This document shows, one piece after another, positions 32,279 to 40,798 of a stretch of 64,000 nucleotides of DNA. The position numbers and the translations under genes are program-made. Position 1 is the stretch's first letter; every line of letters starts with the position of its first letter. The stretch is taken from assembly GCA_023446735.1 (NCBI GenBank), contig JAEXPQ010000150.1, positions 1 to 64,000 of the forward strand, read 5' to 3'. The notes beneath the pieces are model-generated. The model had not been told where the DNA came from. It ran no database searches and saw only the letters and a program-made list of their open reading frames with translations. Source of the stretch: Verrucomicrobiota bacterium (GTDB taxonomy: Bacteria > Verrucomicrobiota > Verrucomicrobiia > Opitutales > Opitutaceae).

Positions 32279-34249
32279 TTACTCTGTGTTCGGGGAGCTG
32301 AACGCGAAGGCCTTCTGGCGGATTGTACCTAGAGTTCGCGGGTCGATCGCATTTCTCGAGATCAGTTCGTGACGCTCATCAGGGTCCGTGACCAGTTCGT
32401 ATATTTGACCTCCCGAAGTAGAGCCGAGGCTTGTTCGCTGGTAGCTGTATTTGTAGACGTCGCTGCCGGTTCTCCAGATGACGGCGTCATCCGCGTGTTT
32501 CGATGGGAGTGTGCTTTCATGGAAGCTCCACGGGCTTGTTTCGCCCCTGATGAGGGATTGCCCCTGCCATGCAACGGGAATACTCAGCCCGAGAAGGTCA
32601 GCAATCGTCGGCGCTATATCGGTCTGAGTTGCGAACCGTGGGGGGCGGGCATGTATTAGCGGGGTCGTGGAGTATACTAGAAGGGGAATATGCAAGACGG
32701 CTTTCGACATGCCTCGTCCGTGGCCGAATACTCCATGTTCGCCCAGGTTCTGGCCGTGGTCTGCTGTTACAATTACAAGGGCGTCGGTGAGATAGTTTTT
32801 TCGTTCTAGTACTTCGATTATTTGGCGAATTATATCGTCCGCCTGCATCACTCTCTGATTGTATTCGGCGCTGATAGTGTTCTTTGCGGGAGTTGGGTTT
32901 CCCTTGGCTCTTGCTTGGGTGCTGAGAGGTCGTTCGGGTGTCGCGTTGCGAAATCTCGGCTGCAGGTATCCGACCTCGTGAACCGACATCAAGTGGAAGA
33001 AAAAAAAGTGTCGACCTTGATCTGCCGGCGGCAATTGCTCGGCTTCTCTGATGAGCATCTCGTCGTCGCATGATCCGTTCGGTCCTGGCGCTGCGGCCCC
33101 GTGGATGAATCGGTGGATGGTCCGACCGTAGGATTGCTTCAGGCCGTACCAATCATGATTCCCCGACAGGATCATGGTGGATGAGAATCCTTGGTCGACG
33201 AGGTAGTCACTCAGCGAGTAACTGAATGGAGTTAGGGTGGAATAATTGCGACTGTTGAGGATGGCGAGGATCCCTCCACGTGAATCGTTGCTGTTTGCTA
33301 GAGCGGAATCGAAGCGGATTAGTGGTCCCATTTCGGCCCAGGCGCGCAAGAAGGGGTCTGTGATCATGTCGTACCCATATACAGAGAGGTGATCCGCTCG
33401 TAGTGCATCGACGATGATCAAGACGACGTTTTTTCGGGCTGGTTGCTGTCGGATCGCGCCAGTTGCCCGAGCGAGCATATCTTCGCTCACGGCTCGTTGT
33501 CGCGCTGGCGTCAGCGGGAGATATGACTGCTTCTCGAAAAAGAAACTGACGAACGGATCTTTTCCTCCGATCCCGAACTGTTCCGGAAGTGCGACCGCGC
33601 ATGCGACCACGCAGACGAATGCGCTGATCACAGTCTGCCGGAACCGTCGGACGCCTCTGTCGGCAGTTTGATCAATGCCCGTATGGCCGCTGTTGATGTT
33701 CCATCGAATACGCAGTAACTGGAAACCGGAAACTAGCACAAGTGGAGGCGCTATTACCGCAGAAACCGCGAGGTATCCGGGAATAGAAAGTGTGCGTGCC
33801 ATCGGGAACAAATCGCGGATTGCGCAGGAGAGTATCTTCCACGTCATCGGCTCCCCCCAATTGGTGACCCCGATCGCTGAGCTAATGTAGATTACGAAAA
33901 CTAGGTAGTAGCTTAGGGCAGGGACTGCAGCTGAGATCCGATCTGCGTGGGCCGGGAAAACTAGGTGTGTCACTCTGGCGACCATCCAGTAGAAAACAAG
34001 CGTACCATGGGCCCAAAGCAGGACAACGAGGAGGTGCCCTGCTATCATTTCTCGGCTTAAGCTGAGCGATTCTTGAAATGAAACTAGGAAGAACAGGGCT
34101 GTAAGTACTGGTAATCCAAGAATCGCGAGAACCCTAGACCGGTTTTTTTCGAGACTAGGAAAGTCGAGGGCGCGGACGGGCTGTGCCTTTTCTCCGATCA
34201 TAGGCTTCGTGAAGGTGGGGTGATAGCTGTGCTTCTGCGAGAAAACCAA
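32279..34249 (-). CDS. Membrane-anchored alkaline-phosphatase-superfamily (sulfatase-like) enzyme
   Basis: 656 residues (ATG 34249; a second ATG at 34201 is as likely). About five N-terminal membrane helices, then a periplasmic domain with NVVLIIVDALRADHLSVYGY (metal-binding Asp), SALANSNDSRGGILA (the nucleophile position, Ser/Thr), and DALVIVTADHGQNLGEHG with the Asp-His metal ligands. This matches sulfatase and phosphoethanolamine/phosphoglycerol-transferase folds. The usual C-X-P-S-R sulfatase motif is absent, so a phospho-transferase on lipid or glycan is more likely. It is adjacent to the PmtA-like gene in a lower-GC segment, which suggests joint transfer. Confidence 0.8.
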   Translation of the reverse strand: MVFSQKHSYHPTFTKPMIGEKAQPVRALDFPSLEKNRSRVLAILGLPVLTALFFLVSFQESLSLSREMIAGHLLVVLLWAHGTLVFYWMVARVTHLVFPAHADRISAAVPALSYYLVFVIYISSAIGVTNWGEPMTWKILSCAIRDLFPMARTLSIPGYLAVSAVIAPPLVLVSGFQLLRIRWNINSGHTGIDQTADRGVRRFRQTVISAFVCVVACAVALPEQFGIGGKDPFVSFFFEKQSYLPLTPARQRAVSEDMLARATGAIRQQPARKNVVLIIVDALRADHLSVYGYDMITDPFLRAWAEMGPLIRFDSALANSNDSRGGILAILNSRNYSTLTPFSYSLSDYLVDQGFSSTMILSGNHDWYGLKQSYGRTIHRFIHGAAAPGPNGSCDDEMLIREAEQLPPADQGRHFFFFHLMSVHEVGYLQPRFRNATPERPLSTQARAKGNPTPAKNTISAEYNQRVMQADDIIRQIIEVLERKNYLTDALVIVTADHGQNLGEHGVFGHGRGMSKAVLHIPLLVYSTTPLIHARPPRFATQTDIAPTIADLLGLSIPVAWQGQSLIRGETSPWSFHESTLPSKHADDAVIWRTGSDVYKYSYQRTSLGSTSGGQIYELVTDPDERHELISRNAIDPRTLGTIRQKAFAFSSPNTE

Positions 34250-34285
34250 TTGTGAGTGAAGCGGGTGGTGTATCGTGAAGGACCC

Positions 34286-35047
34286 CTATCCGTGACTTTC
34301 TGCGCCTTTCTCCATCGCCACCAGCATCCGCGTGGCGGAGAGCGAAGGGACGATGGCGAGGCCGCACTCAAGTGCGCGCACAAGCGGAAGCGCGAAACGG
34401 GGGCAAAGCTGCGGACCCCGAAAGCCGCCGCAGAGAAGCCACGTGAGGGCGGGCCGGTAGCCGACCTCGCGGACCGTCCAACCCGCCAGTCGGTCGGCGA
34501 ATTCGCCGCGCCGAAAGATGCGCCAGGCGTTACCTTGGGCGGCATAGTAGCGGGTCGATCGGGGATCCCAGTTGGCTGGGGCCGACCAGGTGATCGGCTG
34601 CGCGAGCGCGAGCGGTTCGTGGTGGAAAAGGCCGAGCGCCAACCGCCCGAGCAGCCCAGCGGCGGGTTCAAACAGGACGAGGCGGCCGCCGGGTTTGAGC
34701 ACTCGGTGCATTTCGGCGAGGGCGGTGCCGGGATACTCAAGGTGATGAAAGACGTCGAACAGGATGAGCGCCGCGACCGAGTTGTCGGCGAACGACAGGG
34801 CAAAGACGTTCTCGGTGCGGTCGATCCACGGATTGGGAAACAGGTCGGTCGCGACGGCTTCCGGGATGACGCTCTTGAGGTTGCCGATGCCAGAGCCGCA
34901 TTCGACGACCGGGCCCTCCGGGCGCCCGTCGAGCCGCGCCGCAATCTCGCGATAGAACCCGGCATAGACCTCCCGCAACAGTGGTTTGCGTCGCCAGTGG
35001 GCGAGGTTCTCGTGGATCTCCACGTTGTGCTGGTCGATGTCGGTCAT
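34286..35047 (-). CDS. Class I SAM-dependent methyltransferase
   Basis: 253 residues. Motif I VVECGSGIGNLKSVIP, motif II VAALILFDVFHHLEYPG and MHRVLKPGGRLVLFEPAAG identify a Methyltransf_11-type enzyme. It has a long C-terminal region with REVGYRPALTWLLCGGFRG and a moderately hydrophobic end. Neighbours are a GT-C membrane transferase upstream and the sulfatase-like gene downstream. Substrate unknown, presumably a glycan or lipid-linked sugar. Confidence 0.8.
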   Translation of the reverse strand: MTDIDQHNVEIHENLAHWRRKPLLREVYAGFYREIAARLDGRPEGPVVECGSGIGNLKSVIPEAVATDLFPNPWIDRTENVFALSFADNSVAALILFDVFHHLEYPGTALAEMHRVLKPGGRLVLFEPAAGLLGRLALGLFHHEPLALAQPITWSAPANWDPRSTRYYAAQGNAWRIFRRGEFADRLAGWTVREVGYRPALTWLLCGGFRGPQLCPRFALPLVRALECGLAIVPSLSATRMLVAMEKGAESHG

Positions 35048-35175
35048 CTGGTCTCTTGGTCTGGGGCTATTCGAGTGCGGCCTCCGGGCCGCGTAGGGAG
35101 ATCACTCGGGAATGGCGTGGAACTTGTGCGAGGGATGGGTGCCGGTTGTCAGCACCATTTCGGCGCAGAGCGCGC

Positions 35176-36801
35176 TCATTCGCACCTCGGTCCTACAGCG
35201 GTTGAGTTCGCGGCGGGAGGAGGCCTTCGCCCCAGCACCCTCTCAAGATCAAGTTGCCACAGGGTGAAATGATCCTCGGCGCCGTGTGCTGTATGGAAGA
35301 CGAGCCGGACCGGACTGTCCGCCTCGACGAACCATGGCGGCACCGGATGCAGACGGCCTTCGTGGAGAAGAAAGGCGGTGAAGGCCTTCCCGTTGGCGAC
35401 CATCTGGATTCGTTCCGCGATGGCACCCAAGTACTCACGGGAATGGACGGTCTGGGGCAATACTGCGATCCGTGAGTCGCCGAGTTCCATCAACATCAAA
35501 CCATAACATCCGGGGCGGTGAAATTGGTGTGTGATCACCATGCAGGGAAGGTTGCTTGCGGTCGAATAGTCCGAGAGAAAACGGCGGACCCGATCGAGGC
35601 CGGAACCACTCCACATGCCTTGATAGTACACATCGATCTCCGAAGTTGAAACAGGCGCTTGCTCAGGATTCGCCCCGATCTGCCAGGAAACGATGCTCCA
35701 TCGAACCAGCGCCAGCGCGAGGACAGTGGTTGCTCCCGTCATGATCTGGCGGAAGCCACTCGCGGTAGATCCCCAAGCCAGCCCGAGGAAGTAGATCAGC
35801 GGTAGATGTTCGGGCAATGCGTAGCGCCCATAGGTGTTGTTGAAGAAAACACTGTCGACAAACAGCGAAGTACCCCAGCCGAGGAGGCAGATCCATGCCA
35901 AGCCGTCGCGGGTTCTTGGGCAAAGGAAGATGCCCCCGCCGACGAGCAACACCAGCGGCCAGCCACCGAAATCGAAGTAGTACCTCAGCCACACCACCAG
36001 GCGTTCGCCCGCCGACAGCAATAAGCCGGTTCCCGTCAAAGGCGGGAGTGCACTGTAGCGGTCAAGATGACTGCCCAACTTCAGGAGAGCGGGGCCAAGG
36101 CTTGATACGGGGACGACTGCGCCGATTCCGACCATGAGCAGGCCGTGAGCGAAAACCGGGCGGCGGGAATGGAACTGCAATCCCAAGTATAGGAGGCCGA
36201 GCCAAGGAAGTGCGAGAATTGCGGAGATCTTCAGAAGAAAGGCACTCCCGAAGGCTGCTCCCGCAGCAACGCAGCACAGGGCGCGTTCTCGATCACGTTG
36301 GGCGCGACTTGCTGCAGTGACAAGTCCGACGGCCCCGGCGAGCAGGGTGGTGATAAACGGATCTTGCAGCGCGAAACGCTCGTAGAAGACGGCAAAAGGA
36401 AGCACCGCCCAGAGCCACAGGCCCACCATTGATGCCCTTCGTCCTGCGAGTTGATGGAGCGTCCAGCCAACCAAGAGCATGGTTACGATACCTGCGAGTG
36501 CGCTCATGACTCTTGCCACCGACAAGGCGTGTGCCGGTAGCCACTTGGTCGGCGCGAAAAGGTGCACTAGCCACGGCCTCCCTTGGGCCAAGGGGTCGAA
36601 CGCCTCCCTCACTCGCGGGTCGAGTGAGGTGAGGATGTTTGCGCCCTCGTCGACGAAAGCCTCCGGCCCCTCGATGTGATTCAGCCGAAGGACAAGCGCA
36701 ACCAGTACCGGCAATGCATACCACCACCAAGCCGTGGAGCTAGTTCCTTCCTCGGGTGTATCGGATATCATCGTTGCATCGAGTGTGCGCAAGATTCGCA
36801 T
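35176..36801 (-). CDS. GT39-like multi-pass membrane glycosyltransferase
   Basis: 541 residues starting at ATG 36801; another ATG lies 10 codons in. About eleven membrane helices. The first loop has EGPEAFVDEGANILTSLD, the conserved Asp-Glu of GT-C enzymes, and YERFALQDPFITTLLA resembles the second acidic loop of PMT_2 proteins. A soluble C-terminal domain follows. It should use a polyprenyl-phosphate sugar at the outer face. It is divergent from the ABC permease with about 175 bp between. Confidence 0.75.
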   Translation of the reverse strand: MRILRTLDATMISDTPEEGTSSTAWWWYALPVLVALVLRLNHIEGPEAFVDEGANILTSLDPRVREAFDPLAQGRPWLVHLFAPTKWLPAHALSVARVMSALAGIVTMLLVGWTLHQLAGRRASMVGLWLWAVLPFAVFYERFALQDPFITTLLAGAVGLVTAASRAQRDRERALCCVAAGAAFGSAFLLKISAILALPWLGLLYLGLQFHSRRPVFAHGLLMVGIGAVVPVSSLGPALLKLGSHLDRYSALPPLTGTGLLLSAGERLVVWLRYYFDFGGWPLVLLVGGGIFLCPRTRDGLAWICLLGWGTSLFVDSVFFNNTYGRYALPEHLPLIYFLGLAWGSTASGFRQIMTGATTVLALALVRWSIVSWQIGANPEQAPVSTSEIDVYYQGMWSGSGLDRVRRFLSDYSTASNLPCMVITHQFHRPGCYGLMLMELGDSRIAVLPQTVHSREYLGAIAERIQMVANGKAFTAFLLHEGRLHPVPPWFVEADSPVRLVFHTAHGAEDHFTLWQLDLERVLGRRPPPAANSTAVGPRCE

Positions 36802-36976
36802 TAGGCGAAGGTAATTGCATGGTGTTGCCGCTTGTCTGAGCGGGGGCAACGTCCTCGGTGCTTGGACGGGCCAGTTCGGGCGGGCTCTTCGGTGGATGGT
36901 CGGGCGAGAAAGATGTGGCTTCCTTTCGGGCTTTGGCATTGTTTCCGATCGCACGCTGTGCGCGCCCGTTTCACCC

Positions 36977-37816
36977 ATGTCTGCCGCTGTCCCCAATGTC
37001 CCTGTATTGCGCATCCGTCCTCGGCACGGGTTGGCGGCGTTGAACCTGCTGGAGGTGTGGGCCTACCGGGACGTGCTTTGGATGTTGACGATGCGCGACA
37101 TCAAGCTGCGCTACCGGCAGACGGCATTGGGGGTGGTCTGGGTGATCCTGCAGCCGCTGCTGGCCGGGTTGTTGTTCGCGTTGATCTTTGGGCGGTTCGC
37201 AAAACTGCCCAGCGAGGGACAGCCCTACCTGTTGTTCGTGTTTGCGGGCATCATGGCCTGGAACCTGTTCAACGGGGTGATTCAGCGAGCCGGCAATAGC
37301 CTTGTGACGGAGTCGAAGTTGATCACGAAGGTCTATTTTCCCCGACTAGTGATCCCGCTCGCGGCGGCGTTGTCGGCGCTGGTCGACTTCGCGGTGGCCT
37401 TGGTTTTGATGGTGGTCCTGCTCGCAATCCACGGGGTCTGGGCGGGCCCGTGGCTCGCGCTGCTGCCGGTGGTGGTGGTCGCGAACCTTGCGCTCGCGGT
37501 TGGCCTCGGGCTTTGGATCTCGGCGCTGAATGTGAGGTACCGCGATTTCATGTACGCGCTGCCGTTCCTGTTGCAGGTCTGGATGTATGCCTCGCCAGTG
37601 GTGTATGGGCTCTCGCTGGTGCCGGAGCGCTGGCGCGGTTGGTTCGCGCTCAATCCGTTGTGCGGGCTGCTGGAAGGGTTTCGGCAAGCTTTTCTCGGGA
37701 CGAGCGGGCTGACCGCGGCTGCGGTGTGGGCGACCCTTTTGTGGGCACTGGTAGCACTGGTTTCAGGGGCCGTCTATTTCCGGGCGGTCGAACAGGAGTT
37801 TGCCGAGCGGCTATAA
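36977..37816 (+). CDS. wzm: ABC-2 type polysaccharide export permease (Wzm/TagG-like)
   Basis: 279 residues starting at ATG 36977. YRDVLWMLTMRDIKLRYRQT and LGVVWVILQPLLAGLLFALI are the conserved opening of polysaccharide ABC permeases, with six membrane helices following and the NVRYRDFMYALPFLLQVWMY region typical of Wzm. It forms the inner-membrane channel for export of a completed lipid-linked polymer. The ATPase gene follows after a 190-bp gap filled by an inverted repeat, an unusual interruption for a pair normally closely linked. Confidence 0.92.
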   Translation: MSAAVPNVPVLRIRPRHGLAALNLLEVWAYRDVLWMLTMRDIKLRYRQTALGVVWVILQPLLAGLLFALIFGRFAKLPSEGQPYLLFVFAGIMAWNLFNGVIQRAGNSLVTESKLITKVYFPRLVIPLAAALSALVDFAVALVLMVVLLAIHGVWAGPWLALLPVVVVANLALAVGLGLWISALNVRYRDFMYALPFLLQVWMYASPVVYGLSLVPERWRGWFALNPLCGLLEGFRQAFLGTSGLTAAAVWATLLWALVALVSGAVYFRAVEQEFAERL

Positions 37817-37844
37817 GAACTCATGCACTCGAACCCGGATATTG

Positions 37845-37984
37845 AACCACAGAGGGCACGGAGAACACCGAGAACTGATCCTGAAGAGTTGTCCGGCTGG
37901 TCGGGCATGTGCTGTCCAGTGACTTGTCGCTACTGCTTTCCGAGCGAAAGCACTTACTCTGTGCTCTCTGTGTACTCTGTGGTT
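37845..37984. repeat. ccacagag-type imperfect inverted repeat between wzm and wzt
   Basis: Arm 37845-37872 (aaccacagagggcacggaga then acaccgag) pairs with 37957-37984 (ctctgtgctctctgtgtact then ctgtggtt) at about 22 of 28 positions. The 84-base spacer encodes nothing obvious. The right arm ends 23 bases before the wzt start. Confidence 0.8.
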
Positions 37985-38007
37985 AACCGTCTGGAGTGGC
38001 GTTCCCG

Positions 38008-39258
38008 ATGAGCGACCTGGCCATACGCGTCGAAGGCTTGGGCAAGCGGTTCCGACTGCGGCACCAGAATGGTGCGCCGCGTTACCGCACGCTACGGGAG
38101 GACCTGCTTGCTGCGCCCCGCGAGCTGTGGGCGCGGTTGCGCCGTCGCCGGGTGGAGCAGGAGGAGTTCTGGGCGCTGAAGGATGTCTCGTTCGAAGTGA
38201 GGCAGGGCGAGGTGCTCGGTATCATCGGGCGCAATGGCGCCGGCAAGAGCACGCTCTTGAAGATCCTCAGCCGCATCATGGACCCCACGACCGGCGAGGC
38301 GACCGTGTATGGCCGGATCGGCTCGCTCCTGGAAGTCGGCACCGGTTTCCATCCCGAGCTGACGGGGCGCGAGAACATCTACCTCAGCGGTGCGCTGCTC
38401 GGCATGAAGCGAGCCGAAGTGCGGCGTCGGTTCGACGAGATTGTTGAGTTCGCCGGGGTGGAGAAGTTCCTCGACACGCCCTGCAAGCACTATTCAAGCG
38501 GCATGTATACCCGTTTGGGGTTCGCCGTGGCTGCCCACCTCGACACCGAGATTCTGCTCGTGGATGAAGTACTGGCCGTGGGGGATGCGGAGTTTCAGAG
38601 ACGGTGTCTCGGAAAAATGGAGGAGCTTTCGCGCAACGGCAGGACGGTGGTGCTCATCAGTCATAATCTCGGCATTGTTCAGACGTTTTGCAGCCGGTGT
38701 CTGGTCTTAAAGGAAGGACGAATTGCCCATCAGGCGGCTGCGGTGGCTGCGGTGCAGTGTTACCTAGCCTTGGGCGCTATCACTGATGAGATAAACATCT
38801 TCCGCCTGTCATCTTCGACTGGCCCGCGCATGGCGGTGATCAGGCGAATTGAGGTGAGCAACTGGGATGCGGCGCCAAGCATGCTTTCGGTGGGTCCCCT
38901 CCAATTCGTCGTCGAATGCGCTTTGACGGCGGACTATAAAGAGGCGTCATTACTGCTCGGTGTCTACGACATGCTTGGGAACAGGGTGCTCTTTCTGGAT
39001 TCGACTGTAATCATGGGATTCTCTTTCGCCGGTCATGGCAACACCCAGCGGGTGACGATCCGATTGTCCCGGGACTTCGCTCTGCGCCCAGGTAGTTACG
39101 CATTGAATGGGGCGCTGCTGGTGGATGCACGTATTGAACATCATATTCCGAACGCATGCCGGCTTGAGGTTGCGCCGGGAGGTTTTTTTGAGACTGGCCG
39201 GGAGCCGGATAGTCCCGTTTTTGTTAGGCAGGAATGGAACGTGAGCACAACGCTATGA
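38008..39258 (+). CDS. wzt: Polysaccharide ABC exporter ATPase with C-terminal Wzt-type domain
   Basis: 416 residues starting at ATG 38008 (ggag about 10 bases upstream; a GTG lies 4 codons earlier). Walker A IIGRNGAGKSTLLKILS, signature HYSSGMYTRLGFAVA and Walker B ILLVDEVLAVGDAEF are all intact. Residues from about 265 form a beta-rich extension (IEVSNWDAAPSM, LLLGVYDMLGNRVLF, RLSRDFALRPGSYALNGALL), the Wzt_C carbohydrate-binding domain that in E. coli O8/O9a reads the terminal cap of the finished chain. The stop overlaps the start of the kinase/methyltransferase-like gene by 4 bases. Confidence 0.92.
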   Translation: MSDLAIRVEGLGKRFRLRHQNGAPRYRTLREDLLAAPRELWARLRRRRVEQEEFWALKDVSFEVRQGEVLGIIGRNGAGKSTLLKILSRIMDPTTGEATVYGRIGSLLEVGTGFHPELTGRENIYLSGALLGMKRAEVRRRFDEIVEFAGVEKFLDTPCKHYSSGMYTRLGFAVAAHLDTEILLVDEVLAVGDAEFQRRCLGKMEELSRNGRTVVLISHNLGIVQTFCSRCLVLKEGRIAHQAAAVAAVQCYLALGAITDEINIFRLSSSTGPRMAVIRRIEVSNWDAAPSMLSVGPLQFVVECALTADYKEASLLLGVYDMLGNRVLFLDSTVIMGFSFAGHGNTQRVTIRLSRDFALRPGSYALNGALLVDARIEHHIPNACRLEVAPGGFFETGREPDSPVFVRQEWNVSTTL

Positions 39259-40688
39259 AAGCATTCGGCAATGGCATTGATCGACGGGTCCGGCTGGCAC
39301 TGACGGAGACCGAAGTGTGGCGCCGGATCATGCCGGGCTGGCAGGACTTTTATCGGCAGCTCTGGCAGGTAGGCCAGATTACCGAGCTTTGTAGACACGG
39401 ACTTTTGGTAGCAACCGAAGTCGCGGTGCAAAGCGACGGATCGGAGGGCGTGCTGCAGTTCAGGCAGCCGCGGTTACCTTTTGTTGCCTATCCCTTTGAG
39501 TGGTCGGTCGCTATGTTCCGGGCGGCTGCGGAGAAATGCCTCGACCTGCACGAGGCCCTGTGGGACCAAGGTCTTTGCCTAACGGATTCGCACCCTTGGA
39601 ATATGGTCTTCCGTGGATCCGACCCTCAATGGGTCGATCTCACCTCGATCACGGCCTACAATGCCGGGACGGTCGAGGCAGGACTCCGGCAATTCTGCAC
39701 CTGCTTCCTGCACCCCTTATCACTGCTGAACGAGGGCCAAGGAGAGATTGTGCGGGCCTTATTGGCGCATGCCTTCGCAGATGTGTCGGACGGGCACGCA
39801 GATTCTATCCTGCGTTCTGGGGGGGCGGGCGCCCTCCCTTGGTTCCGCCGCATTCCCCGTGCATTGCTTGCAGCCCAAGCAAAGCCAGGACAGATTCTAG
39901 GTCGTGAGTGGCGGAAGCACGCTTGCTTCGGGCGGGTGAATTTTGGCGCAAAAGCTGCGGCTCACCAAGTGGTGCGGAGGTTGCGCAGGGAACTAGCGGC
40001 CGCCCCCTCGCGGGGTGGGCCGAACGAATGGACCACTTATGTTCAGGCCGGACAGGCTGACCTTAGTGCAAGGGAGATTTCTGAGCGGAAGATCGACGAA
40101 AAACGATTGGAGAATGCGAAGGTGCGGATGCTGGAAAAGTGGCTGGCCAACATGAAGGCGGAGAGCCGGACCCTGCTCGATCTTGGATGCAACAAGGGCC
40201 TTTTCACGCAGATTGCTTGGTTGCGAGGCTATGAAGCCGCCGGGGTTGACACTGATCAGGGTGCGATTGACTGCATGTATCAGGTGTCCAGTGCTGGGGG
40301 TTTGTCGGTGCATTGCGCCGTCGGCGATTTTGTGGCTCCCCGCGAGGCGGCCGGGATGCTGACGAATCCCTTGCCGACATTTGTCGAACGTTTCCGAGCC
40401 GACGTGGTTCTGGCTTTCGCGGTGGTGCATCATCTCTATTTTGGACGCTACCGCATGGATTTTGAACGCATTGTCCAACTGCTGGGACTCTACGCGCGCA
40501 AATATCTCATCGTTGAGTTCGTCCCGCCGGAGGACGGATTTCTGCGTGGTCACTACGTCGAAGGCGCTGAGGCAACCGAATACACCAGTGAGAATTTCAG
40601 ACAGGCGGTTGCACGCACATTCCGGGTGCTTGAAATTGGCCCATCCTTCCCATGTGGGCGTACGATCTGGGTGTTGCAAAAAATCTAG
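39255..40688 (+). CDS. Kinase-like/methyltransferase fusion, possible O-antigen chain-capping enzyme
   Basis: 477 residues starting at ATG 39255. Residues 1-145 contain ALWDQGLCLTDSHPWNMVF and PQWVDLTSI: a catalytic-loop-like D111-SHPW-N116 followed by D128, the spacing of aminoglycoside-phosphotransferase or lipopolysaccharide kinases and of NoeA-like proteins. A helical linker (about 240-305) precedes a SAM methyltransferase with motif I TLLDLGCNKGLFTQIAW (about 307-323) and AGVDTDQGAI. E. coli WbdD, which caps O9a chains with a methyl phosphate, joins the same two activities in the opposite order. The Wzt C-terminal domain encoded just upstream supports a capping role; this is an inference. 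Confidence 0.7.
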   Translation: MKAFGNGIDRRVRLALTETEVWRRIMPGWQDFYRQLWQVGQITELCRHGLLVATEVAVQSDGSEGVLQFRQPRLPFVAYPFEWSVAMFRAAAEKCLDLHEALWDQGLCLTDSHPWNMVFRGSDPQWVDLTSITAYNAGTVEAGLRQFCTCFLHPLSLLNEGQGEIVRALLAHAFADVSDGHADSILRSGGAGALPWFRRIPRALLAAQAKPGQILGREWRKHACFGRVNFGAKAAAHQVVRRLRRELAAAPSRGGPNEWTTYVQAGQADLSAREISERKIDEKRLENAKVRMLEKWLANMKAESRTLLDLGCNKGLFTQIAWLRGYEAAGVDTDQGAIDCMYQVSSAGGLSVHCAVGDFVAPREAAGMLTNPLPTFVERFRADVVLAFAVVHHLYFGRYRMDFERIVQLLGLYARKYLIVEFVPPEDGFLRGHYVEGAEATEYTSENFRQAVARTFRVLEIGPSFPCGRTIWVLQKI

Positions 40689-40798
40689 CCACGCTTGAAG
40701 GCAAGGATATCAACGCTATTGCGGGGCGGGGCGACTGCGGATATGCCCCGCCGGTCCTCCTGCACCGAGCCAGACGAGCTGCATCCTTCGGGCCGGAC

